NCBI RefSeq assembly: GCF_000211815.1
Contig: NZ_GL890954.1
Coordinates: forward strand, 43,548 to 107,547
Reading direction: 5' to 3'
Length of the DNA stretch: 64,000 bases
DNA from: Moorena producens 3L
GTDB taxonomy: Bacteria; Cyanobacteriota; Cyanobacteriia; Cyanobacteriales; Coleofasciculaceae
Position 1 is the stretch's first letter. Each line of letters starts with the position of its first letter. Shown piece after piece: positions 25,284 through 34,801 of this stretch. The notes beneath the pieces are model-generated. The model was not told where the DNA came from and searched no databases. It saw nothing but the letters and a program-made list of their open reading frames with translations. The translations under genes were made by a program, and so were the position numbers.

Positions 25284-26639
25284 ATGGCTACACAATCTCC
25301 TCCGGTGCTTTCGATACAACCTCCCAAAGATGTTTCCTTGGGTGAAATTGAAGCGGAACTGCGTCAAATTTGGCAAAGCTATGGTGAAAACGGTGACTCT
25401 CCCAGTGCGATCAGGGCAACCACCTTTAGTTTAGTGGTTTATGAACCCGAAGAAACCCAGCAGCTATTAGCAGCACTGGGATATTATTCTGGTCCAATCG
25501 ATGGTATCCTAGGTCCACGCATGGTCGCTGCTCTCAAGGCAGCACAGAAAGCCTACGGATTGGCAAGAACTGGTAAAGCAGATGAGGCGACTAAGGCAAA
25601 ACTACGGGAGGAATACAATGAATCTCTCCAGAAGGGACAGAGACAGAAGAATCTACAGTATTCCGGTGATTTAGAAGGATTTGGAATTGCCGATGCGATC
25701 GCAGCCTCTAACCCCTGTCGCATTATTGCCCTTTGTCCTATTGCCGGGGAAGATGAAGGGGTTAAGGCTCAGGTATCTGCCTCTTGCCCCATTCAAAAGC
25801 AAAGCCAGAGTACATTAATATGTTGTGAATACATCACTCTAACTGGCACCGCTGCTGCTTTGGAACGGATTAGCGGTGTCATTTCGGAATTGATGTTAGC
25901 AGAACTGCCGAAATTCCTCTGGTGGAAGGGAACTCCTGATCCTGAGCATGGGTTGTTCCAACGGTTAGCAGGGCTAAGTAATACCGTCATTGTTGACTCA
26001 AGTAGCTTTACCAATCCAGAGGAACAGTTATCACAAATGTGTGAGCTGATCAATCAGGGCACACCAGTGGCTGACCTAAATTGGGCACGGTTGGCAGCAT
26101 GGCAAGAGTTAACCGCAGAAGCATTTGATCCACCAGAACGTCGTGGGGCAATCTACGAAGTTGATCAAGTTACCATTGATTACGAAAAAGGGAATGAGGC
26201 TCAAGCACTGATGTTTCTCAGTTGGTTAGCGTCTCGCTTAGAATGGCTTCCCACGTCTGATCTCAAAGAAGGTGGGGATTACGACCTGCGGCGTGTTAAA
26301 TTTATCAGACCCAACCAGCAACCTGTAGAAGCAGAATTGGCAGCTATCCCCGTAGCTGATGTCGGAGATGTGGCAGGTGATTTGATTAGCCTGCGCTTGG
26401 GTTCGACCAACCTGCAAGCTGATTGCTGCACTGTGTTGTGTTCACAAACCACAGGTTGTATGCGGATGGAAGCTGGTGGTGGGGCTCAGTCTTGCCGCAT
26501 TCAGCAGGTATCGCCCTTGTTTGACCAGAAGACAGAGTTTTTGCTCTCTCAGCAATTACAACGCTGGGGTAGGGAGATGCTATACGAAGAAAGTATGGCA
26601 GTGACCAAGGAAATTTTGAATTTGACGGTAACAAGTTGA
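25284..26639 (+). CDS. opcA: Glucose-6-phosphate dehydrogenase assembly protein OpcA
   Basis: 451 residues. OpcA is an allosteric partner that activates and oligomerises G6PDH in cyanobacteria. An N-terminal peptidoglycan-binding-like helical domain is visible (LLAALGYYSGPIDGILGPRM then LKAAQKAYGL, residues about 50-110); the rest is the OpcA domain (LPKFLWWKGTPDPEH, WARLAAWQELTAEAF). Start ATG 25284. The zwf-opcA order is the conserved cyanobacterial arrangement. Confidence 0.95.
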   Translation: MATQSPPVLSIQPPKDVSLGEIEAELRQIWQSYGENGDSPSAIRATTFSLVVYEPEETQQLLAALGYYSGPIDGILGPRMVAALKAAQKAYGLARTGKADEATKAKLREEYNESLQKGQRQKNLQYSGDLEGFGIADAIAASNPCRIIALCPIAGEDEGVKAQVSASCPIQKQSQSTLICCEYITLTGTAAALERISGVISELMLAELPKFLWWKGTPDPEHGLFQRLAGLSNTVIVDSSSFTNPEEQLSQMCELINQGTPVADLNWARLAAWQELTAEAFDPPERRGAIYEVDQVTIDYEKGNEAQALMFLSWLASRLEWLPTSDLKEGGDYDLRRVKFIRPNQQPVEAELAAIPVADVGDVAGDLISLRLGSTNLQADCCTVLCSQTTGCMRMEAGGGAQSCRIQQVSPLFDQKTEFLLSQQLQRWGREMLYEESMAVTKEILNLTVTS

Positions 26640-26732
26640 AGGTTTCACAAAAGCGTTGAAGGTTAACAAGTTGCACGTTCAATTTTGAGATCATAAACTT
26701 TAACCTTAAAACCTTAAACCTTCAACTATTCA

Positions 26733-28391
26733 ATGGCTTTAATCATCGCTGGTGAACGTAGTGGGGTGGGCAAAACAACAGTTACGCTCGCCCTATTATC
26801 GTATTTATCCAAGTGTAACTATAAAATTCAATCCTTTAAAGTCGGTCCGGATTACATTGACCCCATGTTTCATCAGCGGGTTACTGGACGTCCTTGTCGG
26901 AATTTAGACCCAGTATTAACCTGTGAAGATTATGTTAAAGAGTGCTTTTATCGCCATTGCCAGGGAGTAGATTATGCCCTGATTGAAGGGGTGATGGGGT
27001 TATTTGATGGAGCATCAGGAAAAGATGATTTTGCCAGCACAGCTCATGTAGCACGGTTGTTAGACGTACCAGTGTTATTAGTGTTGGATTGCTCTCGGTT
27101 ATCTCGTTCCGTGGCTGCGATCGCATATGGCTATCAATCCTTGGATCCCAGGATTACCATAGCTGGAGTAGTATTGAATCGAGTCGGAAGCTCACGGCAT
27201 TTGGAATTGCTCAAGGATGCTCTCGAACCATTACACATTCCTGTATTAGGAGAGCTACAGCGTCAGGATAATATAACTATTCCCGATCGGCATTTGGGCT
27301 TGATACCTACTGCTGAAATTACTCAACTGGATGCTTTGATTAACCGACTTGCTGATCTAGGACAGAGTTGCTTTAATTGGGAGCATCTTGACTCAGAGTT
27401 GAAGGTTAGTAGGTTACAGGTTGTTCGCGAAGCGTGGCCAATAGGCCAAGGTTTTTCTGAGTTGAAGGTTAACAGGTTAGAGCTTAACTCTGAGTTGAAT
27501 GTTGGCCGGTTAGAGGTTGTTCGCGTTCGCGCAGCGGAGGCCTTTGGCCACGCTACGCGAACGGCTTTGCCGAAAGCGTGGCCTATTGGCCAAGGTTCTC
27601 TAGACAACCTGCAACCAAATAACCTGCAACCTGTAACCTCTAATAACCTGCAACCTGTAACCTCTACTAACCTGCAACCAAATAACCCGCAACCTGTAAC
27701 CTCTACTAACCAGCAACCTGTAACCTCTACTAACCAGCAACCTGCCCTAATCCGAATTGCTGTAGCATGCGATCGCGCTTTTAGTTTCTATTACCAAGAC
27801 AATCTCGATAGTTTGGAACAGCTAGGAGCAGAGTTAGTGTATTGGAGTCCCCTCACCGATACTACTTTACCTCCTGATTTACAAGGGATGTACTTTGGTG
27901 GTGGTTTTCCAGAAGTTTTTGCTCAGCAACTCGCTGCAAATACTAGTGCGCGAGAGTCAGTAAGAACAGCTATTGAGTCAGGAATGCCCACTTATGCTGA
28001 GTGTGGCGGATTGATGTATTTAGGGGAGCAGATTACAGATTTTGACGGGAAATCTTGGTCAATGGTAGGGGTATTACCCACGGTTACGGTGATGGGAAAA
28101 TCCCTTACTTTAGGATATCGACAGGCAACTGCTTTGGTAGATGGACCATTGTTACCTGCCGGAGCAACGGTTTGGGGACATGAATTTCATCGCTCCCACT
28201 TGACAGTCATGCCCTCCAATCCCTTGTTTGAGTTACGGGGATATCACCAGAGAAAGGTTGGAGTGGAAGGTTGGCAACTGTATCAGCTCCATGCTTCCTA
28301 TGTTCATCTCCATTGGGGTAGTTGTCTTGAGGTTCCCCTGGGATTTTTGCAACGCTGTCAGCAGTTCACTTTTGAGGGAATGACAAGTTAG
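26733..28391 (+). CDS. cobB: Cobyrinic acid a,c-diamide synthase with repeat-encoded linker
   Basis: 552 residues, about 90-100 longer than usual. It amidates the a and c side chains of (hydrogeno)cobyrinic acid using ATP and glutamine. The N-terminal CobB/CbiA ATPase domain starts IIAGERSGVGKTTVTLAL with KVGPDYIDP; the C-terminal glutamine amidotransferase has the Cys in YAECGGLMYLGEQ and the His in VHLHWGS. Between them, residues about 220-338 are translated dispersed repeats (LKVSRLQVV, AWPIGQG twice, and tandem NLQPVTS units) without a stop. The insertion sits at the inter-domain linker, so activity may survive. Start ATG 26733. Confidence 0.92.
   Translation: MALIIAGERSGVGKTTVTLALLSYLSKCNYKIQSFKVGPDYIDPMFHQRVTGRPCRNLDPVLTCEDYVKECFYRHCQGVDYALIEGVMGLFDGASGKDDFASTAHVARLLDVPVLLVLDCSRLSRSVAAIAYGYQSLDPRITIAGVVLNRVGSSRHLELLKDALEPLHIPVLGELQRQDNITIPDRHLGLIPTAEITQLDALINRLADLGQSCFNWEHLDSELKVSRLQVVREAWPIGQGFSELKVNRLELNSELNVGRLEVVRVRAAEAFGHATRTALPKAWPIGQGSLDNLQPNNLQPVTSNNLQPVTSTNLQPNNPQPVTSTNQQPVTSTNQQPALIRIAVACDRAFSFYYQDNLDSLEQLGAELVYWSPLTDTTLPPDLQGMYFGGGFPEVFAQQLAANTSARESVRTAIESGMPTYAECGGLMYLGEQITDFDGKSWSMVGVLPTVTVMGKSLTLGYRQATALVDGPLLPAGATVWGHEFHRSHLTVMPSNPLFELRGYHQRKVGVEGWQLYQLHASYVHLHWGSCLEVPLGFLQRCQQFTFEGMTS
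27390..27746. repeat. Dispersed repeats inside cobB
   Basis: Successive units: GAGTTGAAGGTTAG, GTTCGCGAAGCGTGGCCAAT, a longer GC-rich palindrome with GGCCACGCTACGCGAAC, then a 21-nt tandem array (AACCTGCAACCTGTAACCTC) of about six units. All remain in the cobB frame. Confidence 0.9.
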
Positions 28392-28728
28392 TTAACGACT
28401 ACACAGGCAATCAGTCTAGTTTGTTCTTTAAAAGTTTATCAAATCAATCTTTGCCTGTTTCCTGTTGCTTGTTGTTTTATTTAACTACTTTTTTTTAACA
28501 TATTCCACCAGTACCAAAAAATTAATAACGGAAGCGATGCAGCGCGGTCTTGGGGAGGCAGCGCGGTCTTGGGGGTCTCCCCCATGAGCGACTGCCGTGG
28601 TTTCCCCCATGAGCGACTGCATCAAGACAGTGATAACAATGAATTGAAGTACTGAAATAGTCAAATATTATCACTGTTCCCTGTTCTCCGTTCCCTGTTC
28701 CCTTTAAACCAAAATACTATATCCTCAA
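28392..28728. other. Gap between cobB and the FkbM gene
   Basis: Contains copy C of the GCGATGCAGCG repeat and, next to the FkbM stop, a TCCCTGT heptamer run (about 28674-28705). No gene. Confidence 0.6.
28534..28629. repeat. Dispersed palindromic repeat (GCGATGCAGCG family), copy C
   Basis: An internally duplicated copy: GCAGCGCGGTCTTGGGG occurs twice and CCCCCATGAGCGACTGC twice, as if one copy had inserted in another. It ends ATCAAGACAG. Confidence 0.85.
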
Positions 28729-30333
28729 CTATTCTTCCCTTGCTATATTTTCAGGCAACGCAATAATATTCAGTCTTCCTTGTAAATCCTCCCTAGAATT
28801 TATCGGAATTAGATGCCCTAGGTAAGGCTGATATTGAAATAGTTGATAGTCTCTATCTCTGAGAAAATCAGCAACAGCTAGGTTACTACCCCGACTCCCT
28901 GCAATATTTTCGTATAGTATCGTTGGGGTAAATTCCGTTAAAATTCTGTTGCTGCCTGTTAAAACTTGCAGTTCATGACCTTCTGCATCAATTTTTAACA
29001 AATCAACCTTGCTAATAGCTTCTTGCTCAATCAAACTATCCAGAGTAAAGCAGGAAACCTCCTCAAAATTACCTGGTTTGACCGTTGCTTCTTCATCACT
29101 AGAAACAATTTCATTAAGTTCGCTAGCACCATGAAGAGCCAGTTGAGCAGTACCATTGCGATCGCTAGCTGCTCCTGCACAAACTTTCACCCACTCTAAC
29201 TGATTAATAGTACAGGTTTCTTCTAAACAACGAACACAACCAGAAAACGGTTCAACCGCTAGCACACAGCCTTCTGATCCTACTCGTAAAGCAGCACTAA
29301 AAGTGTAGACTCCCACATTAGCACCAACATCAATTACAGTCATCCCAGGTTGGAGCCAGTTGCGCCAAAACTCCATTTCTTTTTCAAACCAGTCTCCTTG
29401 AGCAATTAACACACTTGTCACCAAACTCCGGAGACTTGGCTCAACCGCTAATAGTAACTGCTCTTCAAAGGTTACATAAGTAAATGGACTTTCAAGCTCC
29501 AATTCAGTCCATTCAAACCCGATTAAATCCGAATATTCGTCCCTAATCTCGCCAGCCCTAGCTAGCCCCATATCTCGCCAATACTTAGCTAAGTCTATCT
29601 GTCCTAAATCTCGATAAGCGAGGTATAGGGATTGTATAATCCTAGCCGAATAGGGAGCCAAATTTTTAGCCTGGTGTAAATTAAATAATCCTTCCCATTG
29701 ACTATTGATCAGGTTGGCAATTCCCAACTTTAAATGAATAGAAGGGGAATCGGAGAAGAGTTGAACAGCAAGATGGAGAAATCTTAATCCCGTAGCATTA
29801 TAAAACACCAATTGTGAGCGACATAAAACCTCACTTAACAAAAAAATTGATTGAGCGTAGCCATCCTCAGCATCTAGAATGTGAGCCAATTGCTCATACC
29901 GATTATCTGTAAAGTCATTTCCAGGAGGTAGATAAACTAGTCCTAGAGGAATGGATTGCTCATTAATATCAGCAGGATGTAGGGTATTAATTAACGTCGG
30001 AAATGCTGTTTGTATCCCCTGCTCCATTTCTCCAGTCATGGCGAAAACTAGAGCTAAATGAGCAGCACACAGGGGATGATCAGACAACTCAATTCCCTGA
30101 CTCAAAGCATCAAAAGCCATCTCAAGATACATGGCACGTAGGGATGAGTTTTCACATTGCTCAGCTTCAATTAATGCTATTACAGCACAGTTGTTCAATT
30201 CTATAGCAGAAGTCGGATTCTCCCAAGAGGTACCTTCAATACTGGTCTCTACAGTAGATAAAGCCTCTGAATCCAGATTCAGACCAGCACTTTCGAGATA
30301 TTGCCAATAGGAATCAGCATAATTGACAGACAT
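28729..30333 (-). CDS. TPR-like protein with FkbM methyltransferase domain
   Basis: 534 residues. The N-terminal ~300 residues are helical and tetratricopeptide-like (ECENSSLRAMYLEMAFDALS, SPSIHLKLGIANLINSQWEG). Residues about 330-500 form an FkbM-type SAM-dependent methyltransferase: TVIDVGANVGVYTFSAAL (SAM site), LAVEPFSGCVRCLEE, VDLLKIDAEGHELQVLTGS. FkbM domains usually O-methylate sugars or polyketides; the substrate here is unknown. Start MSVNYADSYWQYLES. Monocistronic and divergent from glcE. Confidence 0.88.
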   Translation of the reverse strand: MSVNYADSYWQYLESAGLNLDSEALSTVETSIEGTSWENPTSAIELNNCAVIALIEAEQCENSSLRAMYLEMAFDALSQGIELSDHPLCAAHLALVFAMTGEMEQGIQTAFPTLINTLHPADINEQSIPLGLVYLPPGNDFTDNRYEQLAHILDAEDGYAQSIFLLSEVLCRSQLVFYNATGLRFLHLAVQLFSDSPSIHLKLGIANLINSQWEGLFNLHQAKNLAPYSARIIQSLYLAYRDLGQIDLAKYWRDMGLARAGEIRDEYSDLIGFEWTELELESPFTYVTFEEQLLLAVEPSLRSLVTSVLIAQGDWFEKEMEFWRNWLQPGMTVIDVGANVGVYTFSAALRVGSEGCVLAVEPFSGCVRCLEETCTINQLEWVKVCAGAASDRNGTAQLALHGASELNEIVSSDEEATVKPGNFEEVSCFTLDSLIEQEAISKVDLLKIDAEGHELQVLTGSNRILTEFTPTILYENIAGSRGSNLAVADFLRDRDYQLFQYQPYLGHLIPINSREDLQGRLNIIALPENIAREE

Positions 30334-30494
30334 TTCCGCTTTCTCTCAATAAAGGTTCGCTGTACTGTTTATAGCTCTAACACACAGTTATGGGCTGATA
30401 GGAAAGACGATCAGGATCTGTTTTTGTTCACCAATCCATTACGATTACTATATGGATTATCCCACAATCTGATCAACAAACCCCCTCAACTTGT

Positions 30495-31802
30495 ATGAAT
30501 GCGATCGCTTCAACCCTCGAACCAATTGTCGGAAATTCCAATATCTACACCTGGGGAAACCTAGACCCAAGCTGGCAAGAGCGCATCAAACCAGCCATTG
30601 CTCCCGACACCCTTCCCGATAGTATCGTTTACCCTAGCACATCCGAGCAACTAGCCCAAGTCATCGCTCTAGCTCATTCGCAACATTATCATCTCCTCCC
30701 CTGTGGTAACGGCAGTAAATTAGGCTGGGGAGGTATCGGTAAAGACGTTGATGTGGTAGTAAGTACCAAGCACCTCAACCAAATCATTGACCACGCCGTA
30801 GGAGACTTGACAGTTACCGTAGAAGCTGGAGTTAAATTAGCTGACTTACAAGCTATTTTAGCAAAAACCGGTCAATTTCTAGGATTAGATCCAGCTTATC
30901 CTCAAGAAGCGACCATTGGAGGTATTATTGCTACCGCAGACAGCGGCTCCCTAAGTCAACGCTATGGAGGGGTTCGGGATATGTTGCTCGGGATTTCCTT
31001 TGTCCGCAGTGATGGACAAATCGCTAAAGCCGGGGGTCGAGTGGTAAAGAATGTCGCTGGATATGATTTGATGAAGCTATTTACTGGCTCCTATGGCACC
31101 CTCGGAATTATCACTCAGGCAACCTTTCGGCTATATCCATTACCAGAAGCAGCAGAAACTATTGTGTTGACAGGTGAAATGGATGGAATTGCCTCAGCTA
31201 TAAAAACAGTATTAGCCTCAGCCTTGACTCCCACAGCACTAGATTTATTATCCCCTAAGTTAGTCACAGAATTAGGGATTGGTCAGGATATGGGATTAAT
31301 GGTAAGGTTCCAAAGTGTAGCAGACAGTGTTAAAGAGCAATGTGCTCGAATACAGTCAGTTGCGGAACAGTTAGGGTTACGGAATAGTTTTTATAGTAAC
31401 GGGGATGACACGAGTCTATGGGAATCATTGGCAAACTCAATCGGGAAATCGCGACAATCCTCAACAATTGTCTGCAAAATAGGAGTATTACCAACTGCTG
31501 CTGCTAAAACATTCAACACCCTAGAAAGCTTGGGAGGATTGGGAGTAATTCATGTTAGAAGTGGATTGGGTAAAGTGTGGTTTGATTCCGAAGCAGTTAG
31601 TTCGGAAATGATTAAAACTATGCGCAGTTATTGTGAATCTGAACAAGGATTTTTAACAGTATTAGAAGCTCCTATAACCTTGAAGCAAGAGTTAGATATT
31701 TGGGGATATCAAGGCAATGGGTTAGACGTAATGCGTGGTATTAAACAAAAATTTGACCCAGAAAATGTTTTAAGTCCTGGTCGATTTGTTGGAGGAATTT
31801 GA
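30495..31802 (+). CDS. glcE: Glycolate oxidase/dehydrogenase subunit GlcE
   Basis: 435 residues, an FAD-binding PCMH-type oxidase subunit. Motifs: LPCGNGSKLGWGG, GDLTVTVEAGVKLADLQAIL, ATIGGIIATADSGSLSQRYG, and GRVVKNVAGYDLMKLFTGSY, the GlcE-type signature. C-terminus MRGIKQKFDPENVLSPGRFV. It acts with GlcD and GlcF to oxidise glycolate to glyoxylate in photorespiration. The start is ATG 30495. glcF follows, but the two are separated by 376 nt of tandem repeats, and glcD is not in the window. Confidence 0.95.
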   Translation: MNAIASTLEPIVGNSNIYTWGNLDPSWQERIKPAIAPDTLPDSIVYPSTSEQLAQVIALAHSQHYHLLPCGNGSKLGWGGIGKDVDVVVSTKHLNQIIDHAVGDLTVTVEAGVKLADLQAILAKTGQFLGLDPAYPQEATIGGIIATADSGSLSQRYGGVRDMLLGISFVRSDGQIAKAGGRVVKNVAGYDLMKLFTGSYGTLGIITQATFRLYPLPEAAETIVLTGEMDGIASAIKTVLASALTPTALDLLSPKLVTELGIGQDMGLMVRFQSVADSVKEQCARIQSVAEQLGLRNSFYSNGDDTSLWESLANSIGKSRQSSTIVCKIGVLPTAAAKTFNTLESLGGLGVIHVRSGLGKVWFDSEAVSSEMIKTMRSYCESEQGFLTVLEAPITLKQELDIWGYQGNGLDVMRGIKQKFDPENVLSPGRFVGGI

Positions 31803-31828
31803 TTTATGGGTTTTAGGGAGTCGGGAGT

Positions 31829-31862
31829 CGGAACCCACCCCTAACCCCTCCCAGGAGGGGAA
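31829..31862. repeat. 33-nt hairpin repeat, copy 1
   Basis: AACCCACCCCTAACCCCTCC then CAGGAGGGGAA; folds through CCCCTCC/GGAGGGG. It is nested inside the GGGAGTC heptamer array. A second copy at about 46141-46173 is also embedded in a G-rich tandem array. Confidence 0.8.
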
Positions 31863-31957
31863 CGGGAGTCGGGAGTCGGGAGTCGGGAGTCGGGAGTCGG
31901 GAGTCGGGAGTCGGGAGTCGGGAGTCGGGAGTCGGGAGTCGGGAGTCGGGAGTCGGG
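31861..31957. repeat. Heptamer tandem repeat (GGGAGTC)
   Basis: About 13 uninterrupted 7-nt units after glcE, with two further units before the nested hairpin. Confidence 0.95.
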
Positions 31958-32040
31958 GTAAAAAACTTGAAAGTATCATATAACTATCATAAACGCTATA
32001 TCAATCATCAATTACCAATTAGCCTTTAACCAATTACCAT

Positions 32041-32172
32041 TCAACCTTAAAGCTTCAACCTTCAACCTTCCAACCTTCAACCTTCAACATTCCAACCTTC
32101 AACCTTCAACCTTCCAACCTTCAACATTCCAACCTTCAACCTTCAACCTTCAACCTTCAACCTTCCAACCTT
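32041..32172. repeat. CAACCTTCAACCTTCC tandem region
   Basis: Irregular tandem units of AACCTTCAACCTTCC/AACATTCC up to the glcF start. It probably forms the glcF leader; no ribosome site is clear. Confidence 0.9.
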
Positions 32173-32178
32173 TAAACA

Positions 32179-33519
32179 ATGACCAATATCCAAGAACTAA
32201 CAACGAATAAGCAAAAGGGTTTTGATGCTCAAAAACCGCCCAAGCAAGAATTGATTGATGCCTGCGTTCATTGTGGCTTTTGTCTTTCCACCTGTCCAAG
32301 TTACCGGGTGCTTGGGAAAGAGATGGATTCCCCTCGGGGTCGGATCTATTTAATGAATGCAATTAGTCAAGGGGAAGCCCCCTTGGCCGAAGGGAGCACA
32401 CAACATTTCGATTCTTGTTTGGGATGTTTAGCTTGTGTGACAACTTGTCCGTCTGGGGTTGAGTACGATAAGCTAATCTCTGCCACTCGTCATCAAGTTC
32501 AGCGAAATCAGCCTCGTAGTTTTCCAGATTTGCTGTTTAGACAGCTAATCTTTAGCTTGTTTCCCTATCCGGGGCGATTGCGTTCATTATTGTTTCCTTT
32601 GTATCTGTACCAGACCTTGGGCGTGCAGAAACTAGTGCGCTCTACGAATTGGCTCAAACTGCTATCTCCTCGCTTAGCAGCCATGGAGTCAATGCTACCA
32701 AAGGTTACTCTAGATTCCTTTCGGGATAATTTACCCGATGTCATTCCCCCTGTGGGCAAGAAGCGTTACCGGGTAGGAGTAATACTTGGCTGTGTGCAAC
32801 GGTTGTTTTTCTCCTCAGTGAATCAAGCAACGGTGCGGGTGTTAACCGCCAATGGCTGTGAAGTGGTGATTCCCAAAACTCAGGGCTGTTGTGCCGCTTT
32901 GCCAGAACACCAAGGACAAACAGAGCAAGCTCAAGCCTTAGCACGACAGATGATTGATAGCTTTGAGGGCACAGAAGTTGATGCCATCATTATTAATGCT
33001 GCTGGCTGTGGTCATACCTTGAAGGAGTATGGTCACATCCTGGAAGATGACCCCGAGTATGCTCAAAAAGCTCAAGAATTTGCAGGTAAGGTCAGGGATG
33101 CCCAGGAGTTTATAGCTAGTGTAGGACTAACTGCAACCCTTTCACCGCTTAGGGATGAGCCATTAACTATTGTCTATCAGGATGCTTGTCACCTATTACA
33201 TGGACAGAAAATTAGTGTACAACCGAGACAGTTATTGCGGCAAATTCCAGGAGTGACCTTAAAGGAACCGATGGATGCCGCCTTGTGTTGCGGTAGTGCT
33301 GGAGTTTACAACATGCTGCAACCGGAAGTAGCCGATGAGCTGGGACAGCAGAAGGTTAATAATTTATTAAATACTGGCGCAGAGTTGATTGCTTCCCCAA
33401 ATCCAGGGTGTTCGTTACAGATCAAGAAGCATTTGCGGCTGCAAGGAAAAGACATTACCTTAATGCATCCGATAGAGTTATTGGATTATTCGATTCGAGG
33501 ATTAGGAATTAGGCTTTAG
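32179..33519 (+). CDS. glcF: Glycolate oxidase/dehydrogenase iron-sulfur subunit GlcF
   Basis: 446 residues. Two N-terminal 4Fe-4S motifs (CVHCGFCLSTCPSY and CLGCLACVTTCPSG) and two C-terminal CCG-type cysteine domains (TQGCCAALPEHQGQ, DAALCCGSAGVYNML) define the GlcF/heterodisulfide-reductase-like electron transfer subunit. It passes electrons from glycolate oxidation to the quinone pool. Start ATG 32179. Downstream of glcE on the same strand. Confidence 0.95.
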   Translation: MTNIQELTTNKQKGFDAQKPPKQELIDACVHCGFCLSTCPSYRVLGKEMDSPRGRIYLMNAISQGEAPLAEGSTQHFDSCLGCLACVTTCPSGVEYDKLISATRHQVQRNQPRSFPDLLFRQLIFSLFPYPGRLRSLLFPLYLYQTLGVQKLVRSTNWLKLLSPRLAAMESMLPKVTLDSFRDNLPDVIPPVGKKRYRVGVILGCVQRLFFSSVNQATVRVLTANGCEVVIPKTQGCCAALPEHQGQTEQAQALARQMIDSFEGTEVDAIIINAAGCGHTLKEYGHILEDDPEYAQKAQEFAGKVRDAQEFIASVGLTATLSPLRDEPLTIVYQDACHLLHGQKISVQPRQLLRQIPGVTLKEPMDAALCCGSAGVYNMLQPEVADELGQQKVNNLLNTGAELIASPNPGCSLQIKKHLRLQGKDITLMHPIELLDYSIRGLGIRL

Positions 33520-33547
33520 GCACACAAGAACAACCGTCAACAACTAA

Positions 33548-33976
33548 CTAACTAACACAAGACTTAAGTATCCAACCAATCACCAACCCCAATCCCCCAA
33601 ACCGCACCCCATGCCAAAACGGTTCCTGTAGACTGTGCCAAGAAAACAACTGACTCTCTAAATTCAGCTCCAGGACTTCCAGTTGTTCCTGAATTTGCCT
33701 TAACTCAGCCTTTAGGGCTTGTCGATTACTATTAGTATTATTAGTTTTAGTATTATTACGTTTAGTCTTGCGCAAGTCTTTCCTAACTTGCTCTCGACGC
33801 TCCTGGAGTTGAGCTTGCTGTCGCTGATCCCGCTGCACCTGAGTATAACGTGTCTTGAGAGTATTAAGCGATCGCTCTATTTCTGCCAATTCCTCTTCAA
33901 ACTCATTCACATCTTGTTGATCCTGTCTATTTTTTCGTGAATCACGGTAAGATGAATGAAACGATTCTGGAGGCAT
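33548..33976 (-). CDS. Coiled-coil protein with C-terminal membrane segment
   Basis: 142 residues. Charged coiled coil (NEFEEELAEIERSLNTLKTR, then RYTQVQRDQRQQ, LKAELRQIQEQLEVLELNL) broken by an Asn/Thr-rich stretch (KRNNTKTNNTNSN), then WHGVRFGGLGLVIGWILKSC as a likely membrane anchor or amphipathic tail. I recognise no named family; similar short proteins occur in cyanobacteria. Convergent with glcF, 28 nt from its stop. Function unknown. Confidence 0.65.
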   Translation of the reverse strand: MPPESFHSSYRDSRKNRQDQQDVNEFEEELAEIERSLNTLKTRYTQVQRDQRQQAQLQERREQVRKDLRKTKRNNTKTNNTNSNRQALKAELRQIQEQLEVLELNLESQLFSWHSLQEPFWHGVRFGGLGLVIGWILKSCVS

Positions 33977-34057
33977 ATAACAATCTTAAATCCTAGGTTA
34001 AAATAGTTGGGAGTTGGTAAGCACTGACACACTCCCCCACTCAGCACTCAAAAAACA

Positions 34058-34342
34058 ATGCCTGAATCCATCCAATTCACCAAAACTGATGCTAAGATGG
34101 AACCTAGCACTCTGGAATTGGCTCAAGCCTTAGCAGAACGTTTGGCGATCAGACCCAATGATTGGCATCGCCTCAAGTCTAATCGCTCCGCCCGAGCCAG
34201 TGAGCAGGCTGCTGCTGCTTTGGTATTTCTGCTCAATGATCATCCAGAAGAAGCCCTTGAACGATTGCGCCAAGCCTCTGGATGGCTAGACCGCTCTATT
34301 TCAGCTCCCCCTTGTCCAACTCATGGGAAACGCCACCCTTAG
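34058..34342 (+). CDS. Conserved cyanobacterial small protein (DUF6439-like)
   Basis: 94 residues, helical. The core ELAQALAERLAIRPNDWHRL, then RASEQAAAALVFLLNDHPEE and ALERLRQASGWLDRSI, is a pattern recurrent in cyanobacterial small proteins. Start MPESIQFTKTD; an internal Met (MEPSTLELA) is a possible alternative start. The function is unknown. It converges with the anti-sigma-like gene, 12 nt apart. Confidence 0.7.
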   Translation: MPESIQFTKTDAKMEPSTLELAQALAERLAIRPNDWHRLKSNRSARASEQAAAALVFLLNDHPEEALERLRQASGWLDRSISAPPCPTHGKRHP

Positions 34343-34354
34343 GGAAATAGGGGC

Positions 34355-34801
34355 TTAGGAAAATAGAGGGCGCTTAGAGGGATGCTTCACTTGTTTACAA
34401 AGCCTAATTTCTGTTCCCTGGTTGTTCCACAGGACTTTATCGAAAATTTGGTGAAGCAGGCTCATGCCTCTACCGCTTTCTGATTCATCGCAGGGTAGGC
34501 TAACCTCGGGACTCTCTTGGTCATCACCATGGGTAAAACCAGACCCTTCATCTGAAATTACCCACCAATATTCACCATTGACTACTGAAAATTGAACCTC
34601 TACGGTCTTACTTGGGTCTAAATTATTACCGTGCTTTGCTGCATTCACTAACGCTTCTTGTAATCCCAGCCGGAGTTCCGGTTGCCATTTATTGGGAATT
34701 TGTTCAAGAAGCAAATCGAGGATCGGGCAAAGGTAAAGGGTAGAAGCAAAGCTAACCGTTTCCCAACCGCACTCAGCCGGACTCAAAGATGTGGCAATCA
34801 C
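34355..34801 (-). CDS. Anti-sigma regulatory factor-like ATPase (HATPase_c_2)
   Basis: 148 residues. A GHKL ATPase fold of the RsbW/SpoIIAB type: N-box LGLQEALVNAAKHGN, G1 VISDEGSGF, G2 SGRGMSLLHQIFD. Such proteins act as serine kinases of anti-anti-sigma factors or as anti-sigma factors. No partner STAS or phosphatase gene is adjacent. Start MIATSLSPAECGWETVS. The TATAAT sequence upstream (34837-34842) faces the other way and seems to serve a separate transcript. Confidence 0.85.
   Translation of the reverse strand: MIATSLSPAECGWETVSFASTLYLCPILDLLLEQIPNKWQPELRLGLQEALVNAAKHGNNLDPSKTVEVQFSVVNGEYWWVISDEGSGFTHGDDQESPEVSLPCDESESGRGMSLLHQIFDKVLWNNQGTEIRLCKQVKHPSKRPLFS

Noticed and set aside
31770..31983. 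Frames over the GGGAGTC array on both strands
   Set aside because: Products are pure repeat translation (RLPTPDS, ESGVGSR).
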